This document shows, piece after piece, positions 53,524 to 62,622 of a DNA stretch of 64,000 nucleotides. The stretch is taken from NCBI GenBank assembly GCA_002503845.1, contig DASO01000006.1, positions 13,361 through 77,360 of the forward strand, written 5' to 3'. Source of the stretch: Euryarchaeota archaeon UBA24. GTDB lineage: Archaea > Halobacteriota > Halobacteria > Halobacteriales > Hikarchaeaceae. Numbering within the stretch: the first letter of the stretch is position 1; each line of letters starts with the position of its first letter. The translations under genes and the position numbers were made by a program. The notes beneath the pieces are model-generated. The model did no database searches and was not told the origin of the DNA. It saw nothing but the letters and a program-made list of their open reading frames with translations.

Positions 53524-54605
53524 TGTGGATTAATGAACGGTGTTGAACATATGGTTGCTGGTTTGAATGAATTTCGTATGGCTACTTGGAAGGAACTCCC
53601 AATTGAAGAATAAGAAGGGGGGACATAACCTAATCCGATGGGAAGGTCTAGAGTGGGACTTAGAGTTCCGCTTGTCACCACCCCTATTTGTTCTCCCACG
53701 TCGTTGAGTATAGCAGACCCAGGTCTAGGGATTGATCTTTCGGAGAGAGAAAACCCTATAAAATTGAGACTAAGTTCTTTTGAATGAAGTTCCAGCAATG
53801 CGTCTCTACCAATGAAATCTTGTCCCAAATCGACTGTGAAATCGACTCCAGCTTCGAATGGAGTTCTTGGATTTGTTTGGTGATTAAAATCTTGACCAGA
53901 AAGTAAAAATCCCATTTCAGTTCGGAGAGTGTCCCGAGATCCAAGTCCGCACGGGGGGAAATCCAATGCATCCCACAGAGTTACAGCGTCGTTAGAAGAA
54001 AGCAATAGTTCGAATCCATCTTCGCCAGTATATCCCGTTCGGGAAACGGTGCAAGTAATTCCTGAAATGGTTGTGATAGTGGTTGTGAACCTCTTTAAAT
54101 CTGAGAGTGAATCTGGAGAGAGTGCATCAATAGAATCGACTGCAAGTGGGCCCTGTATGGCGAACATTGCAATCTCATTGGTAGAATTTTTTATTGTGAC
54201 ATCGAGATCCCACTTATCGCGGAAATGTGCCCACCTAAGAAACATTTCTTCATCGTGTCCAGCATTTGGTATGAACATAAATGATTCTGAAGAATTTCGA
54301 TAAACAAGGGTGTCATCCAGGATAATCCCGTTGTCGTCAGTTATCATGGCGTATTGTGCTTGGTTGTCGCGGAGTCGTGTGACATTATTTGAAACCAGTT
54401 TGTTTGTCAAATATTCTGCATCTTTTCCATCTAAATATATTTGGCCCATGTGGGAAACGTCAAACTTTCCCACCGCATTTCGAACACAATTATGCTCCTC
54501 TATTATAGATCCAAATCTAATGGGCATTTTCCACCCTCCAAAAGTTGTGAATTTGGCACCCAATTGTTCATGGGATGTAATTAGGGGTGATAATCGAGGG
54601 AGCAT
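53520..54605 (-). CDS. gcvT: Glycine cleavage system T protein (aminomethyltransferase)
   Basis: A 361-residue folate-binding protein. It starts with HEQLGAKFTTFGGWKMPIRFG and has FDVSHMGQIYLDG (near residue 50), the catalytic aspartate region RTGYTGEDGFELLL near residue 188, and DTLRTEMGFLLSGQDF. It transfers the methylene group from the lipoyl arm to tetrahydrofolate and releases ammonia. The ATG at 54605 is preferred over an in-frame TTG at 54614. First gene of the six-gene operon gcvT-gcvH-gcvPA-gcvPB-methyltransferase-PUA, and linked through folate to the DHPS, MptE and ThyX genes at 9.5-11.8 kb. Confidence 0.95.
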   Translation of the reverse strand: MLPRLSPLITSHEQLGAKFTTFGGWKMPIRFGSIIEEHNCVRNAVGKFDVSHMGQIYLDGKDAEYLTNKLVSNNVTRLRDNQAQYAMITDDNGIILDDTLVYRNSSESFMFIPNAGHDEEMFLRWAHFRDKWDLDVTIKNSTNEIAMFAIQGPLAVDSIDALSPDSLSDLKRFTTTITTISGITCTVSRTGYTGEDGFELLLSSNDAVTLWDALDFPPCGLGSRDTLRTEMGFLLSGQDFNHQTNPRTPFEAGVDFTVDLGQDFIGRDALLELHSKELSLNFIGFSLSERSIPRPGSAILNDVGEQIGVVTSGTLSPTLDLPIGLGYVPPSYSSIGSSFQVAIRNSFKPATICSTPFINPQ

Positions 54606-54731
54606 GACTAGCAATTATATGTGGGCAGTGTCCCTCTTGTATGTTTGGGTTGGGCAAGGTTCAATTAAAATAATTGAATTGAAAATGGGTCGTATCGCCA
54701 GACATATCCACTTTAAGTTATAATAGTAGGT

Positions 54732-55202
54732 ATGAATTTCAAAAAATTGGTTAATGGAAAACCAAATAAAAAACAATCAATGGAATGGAAATCGGTTGGG
54801 TTGTTGATTGATGGGCCTAATTGTTTTCGCGAGGAATTTGATTGTGATTTGGATGAATTGAGAGAGGTTGCACTCCAGTATGGGAGATTAGTGGTTGCTA
54901 GATGTTATTTGGATTCATATGCACCCCCTGGGTTAATTCAAGCTGCAGAGTCCCGGGGTTTTGAAACGGTAATAACTAGCGGAGATGTGGATGTAAGATT
55001 AGCAGTTGATGCGGTGGAAATAGCAGTTAATGGGACGACTGAAATTCTTGCAATTGCATCTAGAGATATGGACTTTAAACCTGCAATTGAGCTTGCGTCG
55101 AGATATGGTCTTAAGACAGTTGTTATTGCTCCGAGTGAGCATGGAAAATCAGAAGGACTAGCCAAATCAGCTCATGAAACAATAGTTTTAAATTCGAAAT
55201 GA
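54732..55202 (+). CDS. NYN-domain protein (TIGR00288-like), predicted ribonuclease
   Basis: A 156-residue protein with a PIN-like NYN domain. The acidic metal-binding residues are in VGLLIDGPNCF (aspartate near residue 27), TSGDVDVRLAVDAVEIA (near residue 84) and IASRDMDFKPAIE (near residue 115), the pattern of the NYN/LabA superfamily. Such proteins are predicted metal-dependent RNases acting on structured or modified RNA. Its stop overlaps the TatD-like ATG by four bases, so the two are co-translated. The gene is divergent from gcvT. Function in archaea is unproven. Confidence 0.82.
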   Translation: MNFKKLVNGKPNKKQSMEWKSVGLLIDGPNCFREEFDCDLDELREVALQYGRLVVARCYLDSYAPPGLIQAAESRGFETVITSGDVDVRLAVDAVEIAVNGTTEILAIASRDMDFKPAIELASRYGLKTVVIAPSEHGKSEGLAKSAHETIVLNSK

Positions 55203-56020
55203 ATCCAATTCTTGACAACCATTGTCATTTGGATTCGGAGGAAGGAATGGGAATTGCTGCTGTGGAAGATTTTAGTAAAAGTGGGGGGACACATATGTTG
55301 GTTGTGAATCAGCATTCATGGAGGGGTGGAAAAAATCCAACAGACATATCTGATTTTGAAGAGAGATTCTATCAAACCATTGAAATAGTAGAACAAGCGA
55401 CGGAAGTATTGCAAGGGCGCGCTTGGTCTGTTTTAGGAATTCATCCTGCGTTGATATCGAGATTGGTGGAAGATGGTCAAACTGTAAAAGAAGCTGGAAA
55501 ATTCATGTGTGAGGGTCTAGATATGGCTGCAAAAATGATTGATAGAGGAGATGCAATTGCCCTTAAATCGGGGCGGCCGCATTACGAAGTTTCACAAGAG
55601 ATATGGGAAATGTCAAATGAAGTACTTCGCCATGCAATTTCGTTGGCAGCAAAAATGGGGATTGCTGTGCAACTCCACACAGAGGAAACTGAGGATCTTT
55701 CTGAAGTGTCAGATTGGGCAATTGAAATGGGCCTGCCTTGGCAAAAGGTTGTTAAACATTTTGCAGGAGGGGTTTGTAAGGGCGTGACCCCAAGTGTGAT
55801 CAGTAGGAAGGAAGAACTGGAGAGGGCTATTCAGAGTGGAAAGCCATTTATGATGGAGACGGACTACCTAGACGATTTAAGAAGACCAGGTGCTGTTTTG
55901 GGGATGAAAACAGTCCCCAAAAGAACTAAATTATTGAGAGAGAGGGGATATGAAGAATTAATGGAAGTGGCACACGTAGATACTCCAGAAATGGTTTATG
56001 GGATAAAAACCAGAGATTAA
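55199..56020 (+). CDS. TatD-related metal-dependent hydrolase (archaeal COG1831 type)
   Basis: A 273-residue TIM-barrel amidohydrolase. The start ILDNHCHLDSEEG (residues 4-16) supplies the HxH metal ligands; later ligands are in LGIHPALISRL near residue 81, VQLHTEETEDLSE near residue 160, VVKHFAG near 185 and MMETDYLDD near 220. TatD family members are metal-dependent DNases or hydrolases. The archaeal branch is of unknown substrate. It overlaps the NYN gene and ends 61 bases before mvaS, so all three may be one transcript, although mvaS has its own TATA-like box. Confidence 0.84.
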   Translation: MNPILDNHCHLDSEEGMGIAAVEDFSKSGGTHMLVVNQHSWRGGKNPTDISDFEERFYQTIEIVEQATEVLQGRAWSVLGIHPALISRLVEDGQTVKEAGKFMCEGLDMAAKMIDRGDAIALKSGRPHYEVSQEIWEMSNEVLRHAISLAAKMGIAVQLHTEETEDLSEVSDWAIEMGLPWQKVVKHFAGGVCKGVTPSVISRKEELERAIQSGKPFMMETDYLDDLRRPGAVLGMKTVPKRTKLLRERGYEELMEVAHVDTPEMVYGIKTRD

Positions 56021-56081
56021 TTCGTTGATTGTCGACAAATGCATCGGCAGTTCCTTATAGAGGGTCAAGTTATACAGCGTT

Positions 56082-57416
56082 ATGAAAAGCGTAGGGATAG
56101 ATGGGATTTCCATTTGGTCAGGGAAATTAAGTCTAGACTTGGAAAATGTATTTGCACCTTCTGTTGGAGAAGATCCAGAGAAATATACAAAGGGATTGGG
56201 ATTGCATGCGTGTTCGTTCCCGGATGTTCGTGAAGACATAGTGACAATGGGGGCAAATGCGGCGTATAGACTGATGAAAAGTGAAGGGGTAGAGCCGAGA
56301 GATATTGGTAGAATAGATGTTGCAACTGAAAGTTCATTTGACTCCTCCAAACCTATTTCTACATATATTTCAGGGTGTTTGGAGCAAGTGTTTGGGGAAG
56401 AATTTCGTAATGTGAACAAAGGTGAAAGAAAGTTTGCGTGCATAGCAGGGACGCAATGCATAGACGACGCTCATAATTGGATTCTTTCGGGGAGAAATGA
56501 AGGAAAATCGGCGTTGGTGATTGCAACAGATACGGCATTATATGAGAGGGGAAATCCAGGAGAGGCTACACAGGGTGCTGGTGCTGTTGCTATGTTAATT
56601 GCAGAAGACCCCTCTATTGTGGAATTGAGTTTAAAGCAGGGGTATTCTAGTGTGGATGAGACGGATTTTCTGAAACCGAATCGGCAATTTCCTAGTGTGG
56701 ATGGGAAAAGATCTGTTCAAGTATATCTTTCTTTAATGAGAGATGCCTTGACAAACTTCGAGGAACGGAGTAAAAAAATGGATATAGAAGAGTTTCAATT
56801 TGTTCCATTTCATGTTCCATTCCCAGGGATGGTTAGGAAAGCGGCTAGTTTGGGGTATAGGCATATGACCCGGGGGACGTCTATTGAAGAGGAGTTAGAA
56901 AAAGTTATAGGGCCAAAACCAGAAGTAGAAGAATTTTCAGAGTATGAGATGTATACGGAAAGTATTCGAGGATACATGAAACTCTTGGAGAAAACTGAAA
57001 TATATCAGAAATGGTATAAGCGAGTCATAGAACCCACGATAGAAATATCAGGAAAAGCTGGCAATTGGTATACTGGGTCGGTCCATCTTGCACGGACGTC
57101 TGGATTGATATATGCTGCAAGGGAAAAGTTAGATTTAGTTGGGAAAAAGATACTAGTTGGGTCGTATGGGAGTGGTGCTCAGGCAGAAATTCATACGGAA
57201 ACTATCAGAGATGGTTGGGACGAAAAGGTTAAAAAAATAGATATACACGATCAACTTGAATCTCGCCGTCAGTTGTCATTTGAAGAATATGAACAAATTC
57301 ATGACGTCCACAATTATTCTAAAGAGACTTCGTTAAAAGAATTGACAGATTACAAAAATGAGTTTGCATTTAAAGGGTATGGGAAAATGGGAGAACATAC
57401 CTACGAATTCATTTGA
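56082..57416 (+). CDS. mvaS: Hydroxymethylglutaryl-CoA synthase
   Basis: A 444-residue thiolase-fold enzyme of the archaeal HMG-CoA synthase type. The catalytic cysteine is in RKFACIAGTQCIDDAHNWI (near residue 121); the general-base glutamate is in VDVATESSFDSSKP (near residue 85) and the histidine in VPFHVPFPGMV (near residue 248). It condenses acetoacetyl-CoA and acetyl-CoA in the mevalonate pathway that feeds archaeal ether lipids, so it is functionally linked to the GGR-like genes. A TATA-like ttatagag lies about 26 bases before the ATG, inside the upstream gap. Confidence 0.93.
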   Translation: MKSVGIDGISIWSGKLSLDLENVFAPSVGEDPEKYTKGLGLHACSFPDVREDIVTMGANAAYRLMKSEGVEPRDIGRIDVATESSFDSSKPISTYISGCLEQVFGEEFRNVNKGERKFACIAGTQCIDDAHNWILSGRNEGKSALVIATDTALYERGNPGEATQGAGAVAMLIAEDPSIVELSLKQGYSSVDETDFLKPNRQFPSVDGKRSVQVYLSLMRDALTNFEERSKKMDIEEFQFVPFHVPFPGMVRKAASLGYRHMTRGTSIEEELEKVIGPKPEVEEFSEYEMYTESIRGYMKLLEKTEIYQKWYKRVIEPTIEISGKAGNWYTGSVHLARTSGLIYAAREKLDLVGKKILVGSYGSGAQAEIHTETIRDGWDEKVKKIDIHDQLESRRQLSFEEYEQIHDVHNYSKETSLKELTDYKNEFAFKGYGKMGEHTYEFI

Positions 57417-57427
57417 ATCATACAGGG

Positions 57428-58138
57428 CTAATGAGTGGATTGGAGGTTAGAGAGTAAGGTATCCAAAGGTGTGTCAACGACTCCAAGTGAAAATCCACTT
57501 ATCGAGGCGAGAGAGGGGGCATGTTCCCAAAGGGATTCGGACGAGATTCCATGGAGTATGACCGCACTAGGTGTGGGGGAAACGACACGCATTGCAACTA
57601 GAGGAGATTCTCCACGAGATACATTGGTAAAGATCAAAGCCCTACTAGTACTTTGTCCGTAGAGTTTAAACAAATCCCCAGGAGAAAGTGTCGTAATTGC
57701 TAATATACTATCAACAACTGTGTATCCAGTAATACCTTCAGGACCAGTCACTAGTTCAGATCCACCAATGTTGTCATAAAATGTGGATAATGGTACTGAT
57801 GAAAAGTACTCGTGAATTGCTAGGATGGATGGATGAGATTCAGAGGATCCAGATAGAGAAGCATAGCGTTGAATATTAAATCCACCCGTTTCTTGATCCG
57901 CATCTAATATAGCAGTTACAATCTTTTGTATGAAATTTGCCCCGGGATTTGGTCGCCTACCTCCTTCGTAATCAGATAAAACGGAAGAAGAGATTCCAAT
58001 CCTATTTGATACTTCAACTTGTTTTAGACTAAATTCTCGGCGCCATTTTCGGAGGGATTCTCCGGGTTTTTCGCTTAGCGCTATTTCTCCCGCAATGCGT
58101 ATAGCGAGTGAATCCCTAGCGGGACGAGATGACTCCAT
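57428..58138 (-). CDS. Helix-turn-helix transcription regulator
   Basis: A 236-residue protein with an N-terminal XRE/MBF-like helix-turn-helix (residues 30-75: LRKWRREFSLKQVEVSNRIG followed by SSSVLSDYEGGRRPNPG). The C-terminal 140 residues form a ligand-like alpha/beta domain with repeated VDSILAITTLSPGDLFKLYG and SRALIFTNVSRGESPLVAMR. The architecture matches a euryarchaeal family with an unknown effector. The ATG has a TATA-like box about 25 bases upstream on the minus strand. It converges on mvaS with an 11-base gap; a link to mevalonate control is possible but not shown. Confidence 0.87.
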   Translation of the reverse strand: MESSRPARDSLAIRIAGEIALSEKPGESLRKWRREFSLKQVEVSNRIGISSSVLSDYEGGRRPNPGANFIQKIVTAILDADQETGGFNIQRYASLSGSSESHPSILAIHEYFSSVPLSTFYDNIGGSELVTGPEGITGYTVVDSILAITTLSPGDLFKLYGQSTSRALIFTNVSRGESPLVAMRVVSPTPSAVILHGISSESLWEHAPSLASISGFSLGVVDTPLDTLLSNLQSTH

Positions 58139-58242
58139 AAGTCACTTTTTATGTAAGAAACTAAAAGCGTGTCGTAGAGGAAAGGGGATAATTTTTACAG
58201 AGAGTCGCAAATAGTTGAAAATGGATAAATGGCACACGTGGG

Positions 58243-58249
58243 TTTTATT
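58243..58249 (+). promoter_or_regulatory. TATA-like box before the bactofilin-like gene
   Basis: The sequence tttatta is centred about 27 bases before the ATG at 58273. It gives leaderless spacing as in several other first genes of this window. Confidence 0.35.
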
Positions 58250-58272
58250 AGGGATCGCAGATAAAATAATAT

Positions 58273-59136
58273 ATGGCGGTTGGTGAAGACCCACTAGATG
58301 TTCTTATAATCCCAACAGGAACTATTGCCGAGGAGCGAGATTTGGTTGCCCCGGGGGATGTGATAATAGGAGGACAAAGTAACATTAGTTTTGGGGTTCG
58401 GTCTCAAAATATACTAGTAGGGGAGAGAGTCCGTTTTGAAGGAGATATAGAGGTTGAAAGAGAGTGTAGAGTTGACATATGGTGTGAAATCGAAGGTAAC
58501 GTGATAGTCGGTGAAGACGCTTATTTAGGAGAAAGAGTTAGTATCTCGGGAAGATTGGCGGTGGGCGGAGATCTGGATATAGGAGATGATGTTCAGATCG
58601 AAGAGGGATTTGAAGCAAATGGATGGATCAATATACGGAATCCATTACCAACAATCATATTCTTATTTATGTATTTGACACAATTGCTGCGTCTTGGTGA
58701 AGAGGAAGCTGCAGAAGAATTACTCTCTGAAATCCTTGAAGGGGAGAAGGAAAAGGGAAATGATGAAGATCCACTAGTCATTCCACGGGGGAGCTATATT
58801 TCGGATGAAATGTGGAGGGTTTCTACACCAGTGATAGTTAAAAATGAGTGTAGATTACATGGAAATTTCCGGGCAGTGGATATAAGCATCGGAGAGGATG
58901 TGAATTTGTTTGGAAGTATTCGAGCGCGCGAAGGTGTAGTTATAGGAAATGGCACCAGAATACATGGTGATGTGACTACTAGAGAGGGGAATATCACACT
59001 TAGAGAGGGATCCCACATATTGGGAGACATTTCCTGTAATAAATTGGAGCTTCACGAGGGTGCACGCGTGGAAGGAACTATAAGAGCAAAGGACGGTATG
59101 CAGATTCGATCGAAGGGGAGGAAACCCCAAGAATGA
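58273..59136 (+). CDS. Polymer-forming (bactofilin-like) beta-helix protein
   Basis: A 287-residue protein with two stretches of short repeats in which a glycine is followed by a hydrophobic and a charged residue about every 17 residues: residues 20-125 (for example VIVGEDAYLGERVSISGRLA) and residues 195-285 (for example GVVIGNGTRIHGDVTTREG). This is the pattern of a right-handed beta-helix as in bactofilins. Between them a hydrophobic helix (TIIFLFMYLTQLLRL, near 133-147) and an acidic linker are inserted. Bactofilins polymerise without nucleotide and scaffold cell-envelope processes. It lies 41 bases before the Obg-family GTPase gene and may be co-transcribed. Confidence 0.75.
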   Translation: MAVGEDPLDVLIIPTGTIAEERDLVAPGDVIIGGQSNISFGVRSQNILVGERVRFEGDIEVERECRVDIWCEIEGNVIVGEDAYLGERVSISGRLAVGGDLDIGDDVQIEEGFEANGWINIRNPLPTIIFLFMYLTQLLRLGEEEAAEELLSEILEGEKEKGNDEDPLVIPRGSYISDEMWRVSTPVIVKNECRLHGNFRAVDISIGEDVNLFGSIRAREGVVIGNGTRIHGDVTTREGNITLREGSHILGDISCNKLELHEGARVEGTIRAKDGMQIRSKGRKPQE

Positions 59137-59177
59137 AATTGAAATTTAAGATTTGGTTCAGAGAGAGATAAGAAGAT

Positions 59178-60359
59178 ATGATCGTTTTAGCACTTGCTGG
59201 AAAACCAAATGCGGGTAAATCTACATTCTTTAAAGCTGCAACATTAGCAGACATAGAAATAGCAGATTATCCATTTACTACAATCGAGCCAAATCGGGGC
59301 GTGGCCTACGTTAGGTCCGAATGCCCTTGCCAGGATAGAGATACAAGGTGTGGAAATAGTCACTGTCAAGAGGGGAAAAGATACATCCCAATTGAATTAA
59401 TCGATGTTGCGGGTTTGGTTCCAAACGCCCATATGGGGAGAGGTCTGGGAAATAAATTTTTAGACGATTTGATGAATTCGGATGCAATTATCAATATAAT
59501 TGATTTTTCAGGAGGGACTAATGAAGAAGGAGAAAAAATAGAAAATCTCGAATATGACCCCCTAAACGAAGTAGTGTTTATTAGAGAAGAAATTGATTTG
59601 TGGTTAGCAGGAGTGATTAGGCGCAATTGGGGATCTGTTGAACGTTTTTCACGAGGTCCAAACTTCAATATGGAAAAATCAATTGCTAGTGTTTTGTCAG
59701 GATTGGGCATAAAATCTCGAGATATTTTGTCATGCCTCAGGAAGATCGAATATCCCCCGATGCCAAGTGAATGGGAAGATTCGGATTACGAACAATTGGC
59801 ACGTTTGCTTAGAAAAATATCCAAACCTTCGATAGTAGTTGCCAATAAAATAGATGTAGCACCGGAAGAGAATATTGAACGTTTGGGAGACATGGGAGAA
59901 GAGATATCCGTGGTTGCTGCGCAATATGAATTAATACTTCGGAAGGGGAACGAGAGAGGGATCATACGATATGACCCAGGAGATAATACGTTCGATGTTA
60001 TTAAAGAATTGACAGAAGAACAAGAAGTGGGTTTGAATAAAATTGAAAATGTGATGAAGGAATACGGAGGTACTGGTGTTCAAAATTCACTCAATCGAGC
60101 AGTATATGAGATGATGGGAATGATAACAGTATTCCCAGTTGAAAATGAGAGTCATTGGGTAGATGGGAAAGGGAATAAATTGCCAGACGCATATCTAATG
60201 CCAAGTGGGTCCACTCCTAGAGATTTGGCTTATGAAGTTCACACAGATATAGGAGAAGGATACCTATATGCCATTGATGCTCGTTCGAATAGAAGAATTT
60301 CAGAAGAGTATGGTTTAAAAGAAGGTGATGTCATAAAAATTGTAAGCACTGCAAAGTAA
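59178..60359 (+). CDS. Obg/YchF-related GTP-binding protein
   Basis: A 393-residue TRAFAC GTPase with a C-terminal TGS domain. G1 is AGKPNAGKSTFFKAA (residues 6-20), G2/G3 lie in TTIEPNRGVAYVRSE and IDVAGLVPNAH, and G4 is VVANKIDVAPEE. After G2 there is a cysteine-bearing insert (CPCQDRDTRCGNSHCQE, residues 53-69) found in the archaeal branch. The TGS domain occupies about residues 320-393. These GTPases bind ribosomes or translation factors. The G4 NKID favours GTP, unlike bacterial YchF, which prefers ATP. Confidence 0.92.
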   Translation: MIVLALAGKPNAGKSTFFKAATLADIEIADYPFTTIEPNRGVAYVRSECPCQDRDTRCGNSHCQEGKRYIPIELIDVAGLVPNAHMGRGLGNKFLDDLMNSDAIINIIDFSGGTNEEGEKIENLEYDPLNEVVFIREEIDLWLAGVIRRNWGSVERFSRGPNFNMEKSIASVLSGLGIKSRDILSCLRKIEYPPMPSEWEDSDYEQLARLLRKISKPSIVVANKIDVAPEENIERLGDMGEEISVVAAQYELILRKGNERGIIRYDPGDNTFDVIKELTEEQEVGLNKIENVMKEYGGTGVQNSLNRAVYEMMGMITVFPVENESHWVDGKGNKLPDAYLMPSGSTPRDLAYEVHTDIGEGYLYAIDARSNRRISEEYGLKEGDVIKIVSTAK

Positions 60360-60382
60360 AAGATAAGTTAATAGAATAGAAT

Positions 60383-61888
60383 TCAATTAAACATTAAACG
60401 GTCTAGTCCATCTATCAATGCCAAAACACTAGCTCGAGTTATATCAGCGTCACTGCTAGCCACACTAACGGTTCGGTCTCCCCTGGCAACTTCGACATAA
60501 ACAGTAACTAATGCATCAGTACCACCGGTCAGAGCGTCTACGTGGTAGCTAACCAATCTAAAACGGGAATCATTTAATGCACCTCGAACTGCGTTAATCG
60601 CTGCGTCAACTGGACCACTACCAATACCAGAAGAAGAACGTTCTTCTCCATCTACTATTAGACGAATGCTTGCAGTGGGTGTGGCCCCACCACTGACGGC
60701 GATTAGATCCACTAGCGTGATTTTTTGATTTCGAGGAGTGCCACAGACATCGTCTGCTATTGCCAATAAATCGGCGTCTGTTACCCTTTTATTACGCTCA
60801 GCTAGTACTTTTACTCGGTTAACAATGGTAGAGATTTGGTCGTCGGAAGCAGTTATCCCATGTTCCTCGAGTGCCGCTCTAGCTCCTGCTCGACCTATAT
60901 GTTTTCCAACCGCAAAGCGGCGCCCTCTGCCAACTAATTCAGGAGGGTAGGGTTCATACATTCGGTCGTCTTTGAGAATTCCATCGGTGTGAATGCCACT
61001 TTCATGGGTGAAGGCATTTTCTCCGATTACGGCTTTGTTAGGTGGGAGAGAAACACCAGTTGATTGAGAGACAAGTTGTGCAAGGTTGAATAACCCATCT
61101 AACTTGACCGTATCTATGCCATAGCAATGGTGTAAGGCGATTGCAACCTCTTCCAACGCGACGTTTCCAGATCGCTCTCCGATACCATTTACTGTTGCAT
61201 GTACCATCAATGCACCTCCGGCTATACTTGCCAAAACATTAGAAACTGCGAGGCCTAAATCGTCGTGGGTATGAGTACTTGTAGGACCTATTTTGGATAG
61301 TTGAGAAACAGCGAAATGGGCCTGCTCGGGGCTAGCGTATCCAACAGTATCTGCCCAACAAATCCAATCTGCACCCGCATCGATTCCGGATTGCATTAAG
61401 GCTGTTAGGAAATCTAGGTCGGCCCTGCTTCCGTCTTCGCCTAGAAGTTCTAACCAAATTCCATGGTCTTTAGCATAATCAATTAGAGAGACGGAATTTG
61501 AGATAACATCTTCTCGGGTTGTTCTAACTTTGTCAGTTACATGACGGTCGCTAGATGGAACAACTAAAGTGATACCATCAACATCGCAATCGAGCGCGTC
61601 GTCGATATCAGATTGAATTCCACGGGCGAAGCTAGTTATTTTGGCACGTAGGTCTAGTCCTACGATCTGTTTGATCGCTTCGCGTTCGCTTTGTCCAGTG
61701 CATGCGCTGCCTGCTTCGATGACAGATACACCTATATTATCGAGTTCGGTGGCGATGGAGACTTTTTCTTCAGTGGTCAATGCTATTCCTGGCGCTTGCT
61801 CTCCGTCACGGAGCGTGGTGTCTAGGATTTCTATAGTTTGGGGGGAATTATCTTTGAGTTGGGATAAGTTCCCTAATAAATCGATCAT
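60383..61888 (-). CDS. 2-isopropylmalate synthase / (R)-citramalate synthase family
   Basis: A 501-residue member of the alpha-isopropylmalate/homocitrate synthase family. The N terminus has EILDTTLRDGEQAPGIALT (residues 20-38), the metal-binding HTHDDLGLAVSNVL (near residue 202) and GERSGNVALEEVA (near residue 234), and a C-terminal LeuA-type regulatory domain (about residues 385-501) follows. Archaea use closely related proteins as isopropylmalate, citramalate or homocitrate synthases, and residues that decide between them are not clear by eye. A TATA-like tatttaaat lies about 45 bases upstream of the ATG. No leuB, C or D genes are in the window. Confidence 0.9.
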   Translation of the reverse strand: MIDLLGNLSQLKDNSPQTIEILDTTLRDGEQAPGIALTTEEKVSIATELDNIGVSVIEAGSACTGQSEREAIKQIVGLDLRAKITSFARGIQSDIDDALDCDVDGITLVVPSSDRHVTDKVRTTREDVISNSVSLIDYAKDHGIWLELLGEDGSRADLDFLTALMQSGIDAGADWICWADTVGYASPEQAHFAVSQLSKIGPTSTHTHDDLGLAVSNVLASIAGGALMVHATVNGIGERSGNVALEEVAIALHHCYGIDTVKLDGLFNLAQLVSQSTGVSLPPNKAVIGENAFTHESGIHTDGILKDDRMYEPYPPELVGRGRRFAVGKHIGRAGARAALEEHGITASDDQISTIVNRVKVLAERNKRVTDADLLAIADDVCGTPRNQKITLVDLIAVSGGATPTASIRLIVDGEERSSSGIGSGPVDAAINAVRGALNDSRFRLVSYHVDALTGGTDALVTVYVEVARGDRTVSVASSDADITRASVLALIDGLDRLMFN

Positions 61889-62049
61889 GGGTCATGGTTT
61901 GCCCTAATTAATCAGGGGGATGAGAGGGTATTTAAATTGTCCCATTCAGTACCGTCTTGAAGGGTAGTTCTACAGGCACAGGATAGATATAGAGAAATAA
62001 AAACAGAGTCATAGGCAAAGTTATTTGTTTAAAAAATGGAGATGGATTT

Positions 62050-62580
62050 ATGAAAAAGACACCTAAAGGAACTCCAGTTGGGGTTGACGATCCCTATCTG
62101 TATGTAGATAAGTGTGACCATCTAACAGGAGGAGGGCTTTGTCGTTTGATACTAGAACACAGAGATGTAGAAGGGTCGTTCCAAGTGGAGCTTGAAAGGG
62201 GAGAATATGTTTGTCCCGTGGTAGAACAAAAATGGAAATGGGAAAATTGCCCTTACTTTAGGTACAGGGCGAACGAAAAGAGATGTGCCCGCTGTGGATT
62301 GGAGGAGCGTCTGAATGCCCATGATGATAGCCGACCATTATTGGAGAAGCATCACCTTTCGTATGCGAGGGGAAGGGTAGGAAGGGGAGAACAGATGGAC
62401 CACGAAATAATTGTGATTCTTTGTAGGTGGTGCCATGCAAAGGTACATAAATCAGGAGCTAGAATCAACGATGAAGTGGAACCAGATAGAAAAGCATTAG
62501 AGATGATGGAGGAGAGAAAAAGTGCAGAGATGGATGAGACTAAATTTGAATCTGCAAGAGAAAGGTATAATAGAAATTAA
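62050..62580 (+). CDS. HNH-like zinc-binding protein of a haloarchaeal-type family
   Basis: A 176-residue protein rich in cysteine and histidine. Two pairs, KRCARCGLEER (near residue 78) and ILCRWCHAKVHKSG (near residue 130), flank KHHLSYARGR, giving the C-x2-C ... HH ... C-x2-C-H-x3-H spacing of HNH/treble-clef folds. A first cluster (CDHLTGGGLCRLILEH) and CPVVEQKWKWENCPYF may bind a second zinc. The acid and asparagine usual in active HNH nucleases are not clearly present, so it may be structural. It lies 42 bases before the DUF2070 gene, a pairing I associate with Halobacteria. Confidence 0.68.
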   Translation: MKKTPKGTPVGVDDPYLYVDKCDHLTGGGLCRLILEHRDVEGSFQVELERGEYVCPVVEQKWKWENCPYFRYRANEKRCARCGLEERLNAHDDSRPLLEKHHLSYARGRVGRGEQMDHEIIVILCRWCHAKVHKSGARINDEVEPDRKALEMMEERKSAEMDETKFESARERYNRN

Positions 62581-62622
62581 TGTAATAACTATGATTCCAA
62601 TGTCAAATATAATGGAGTAACG

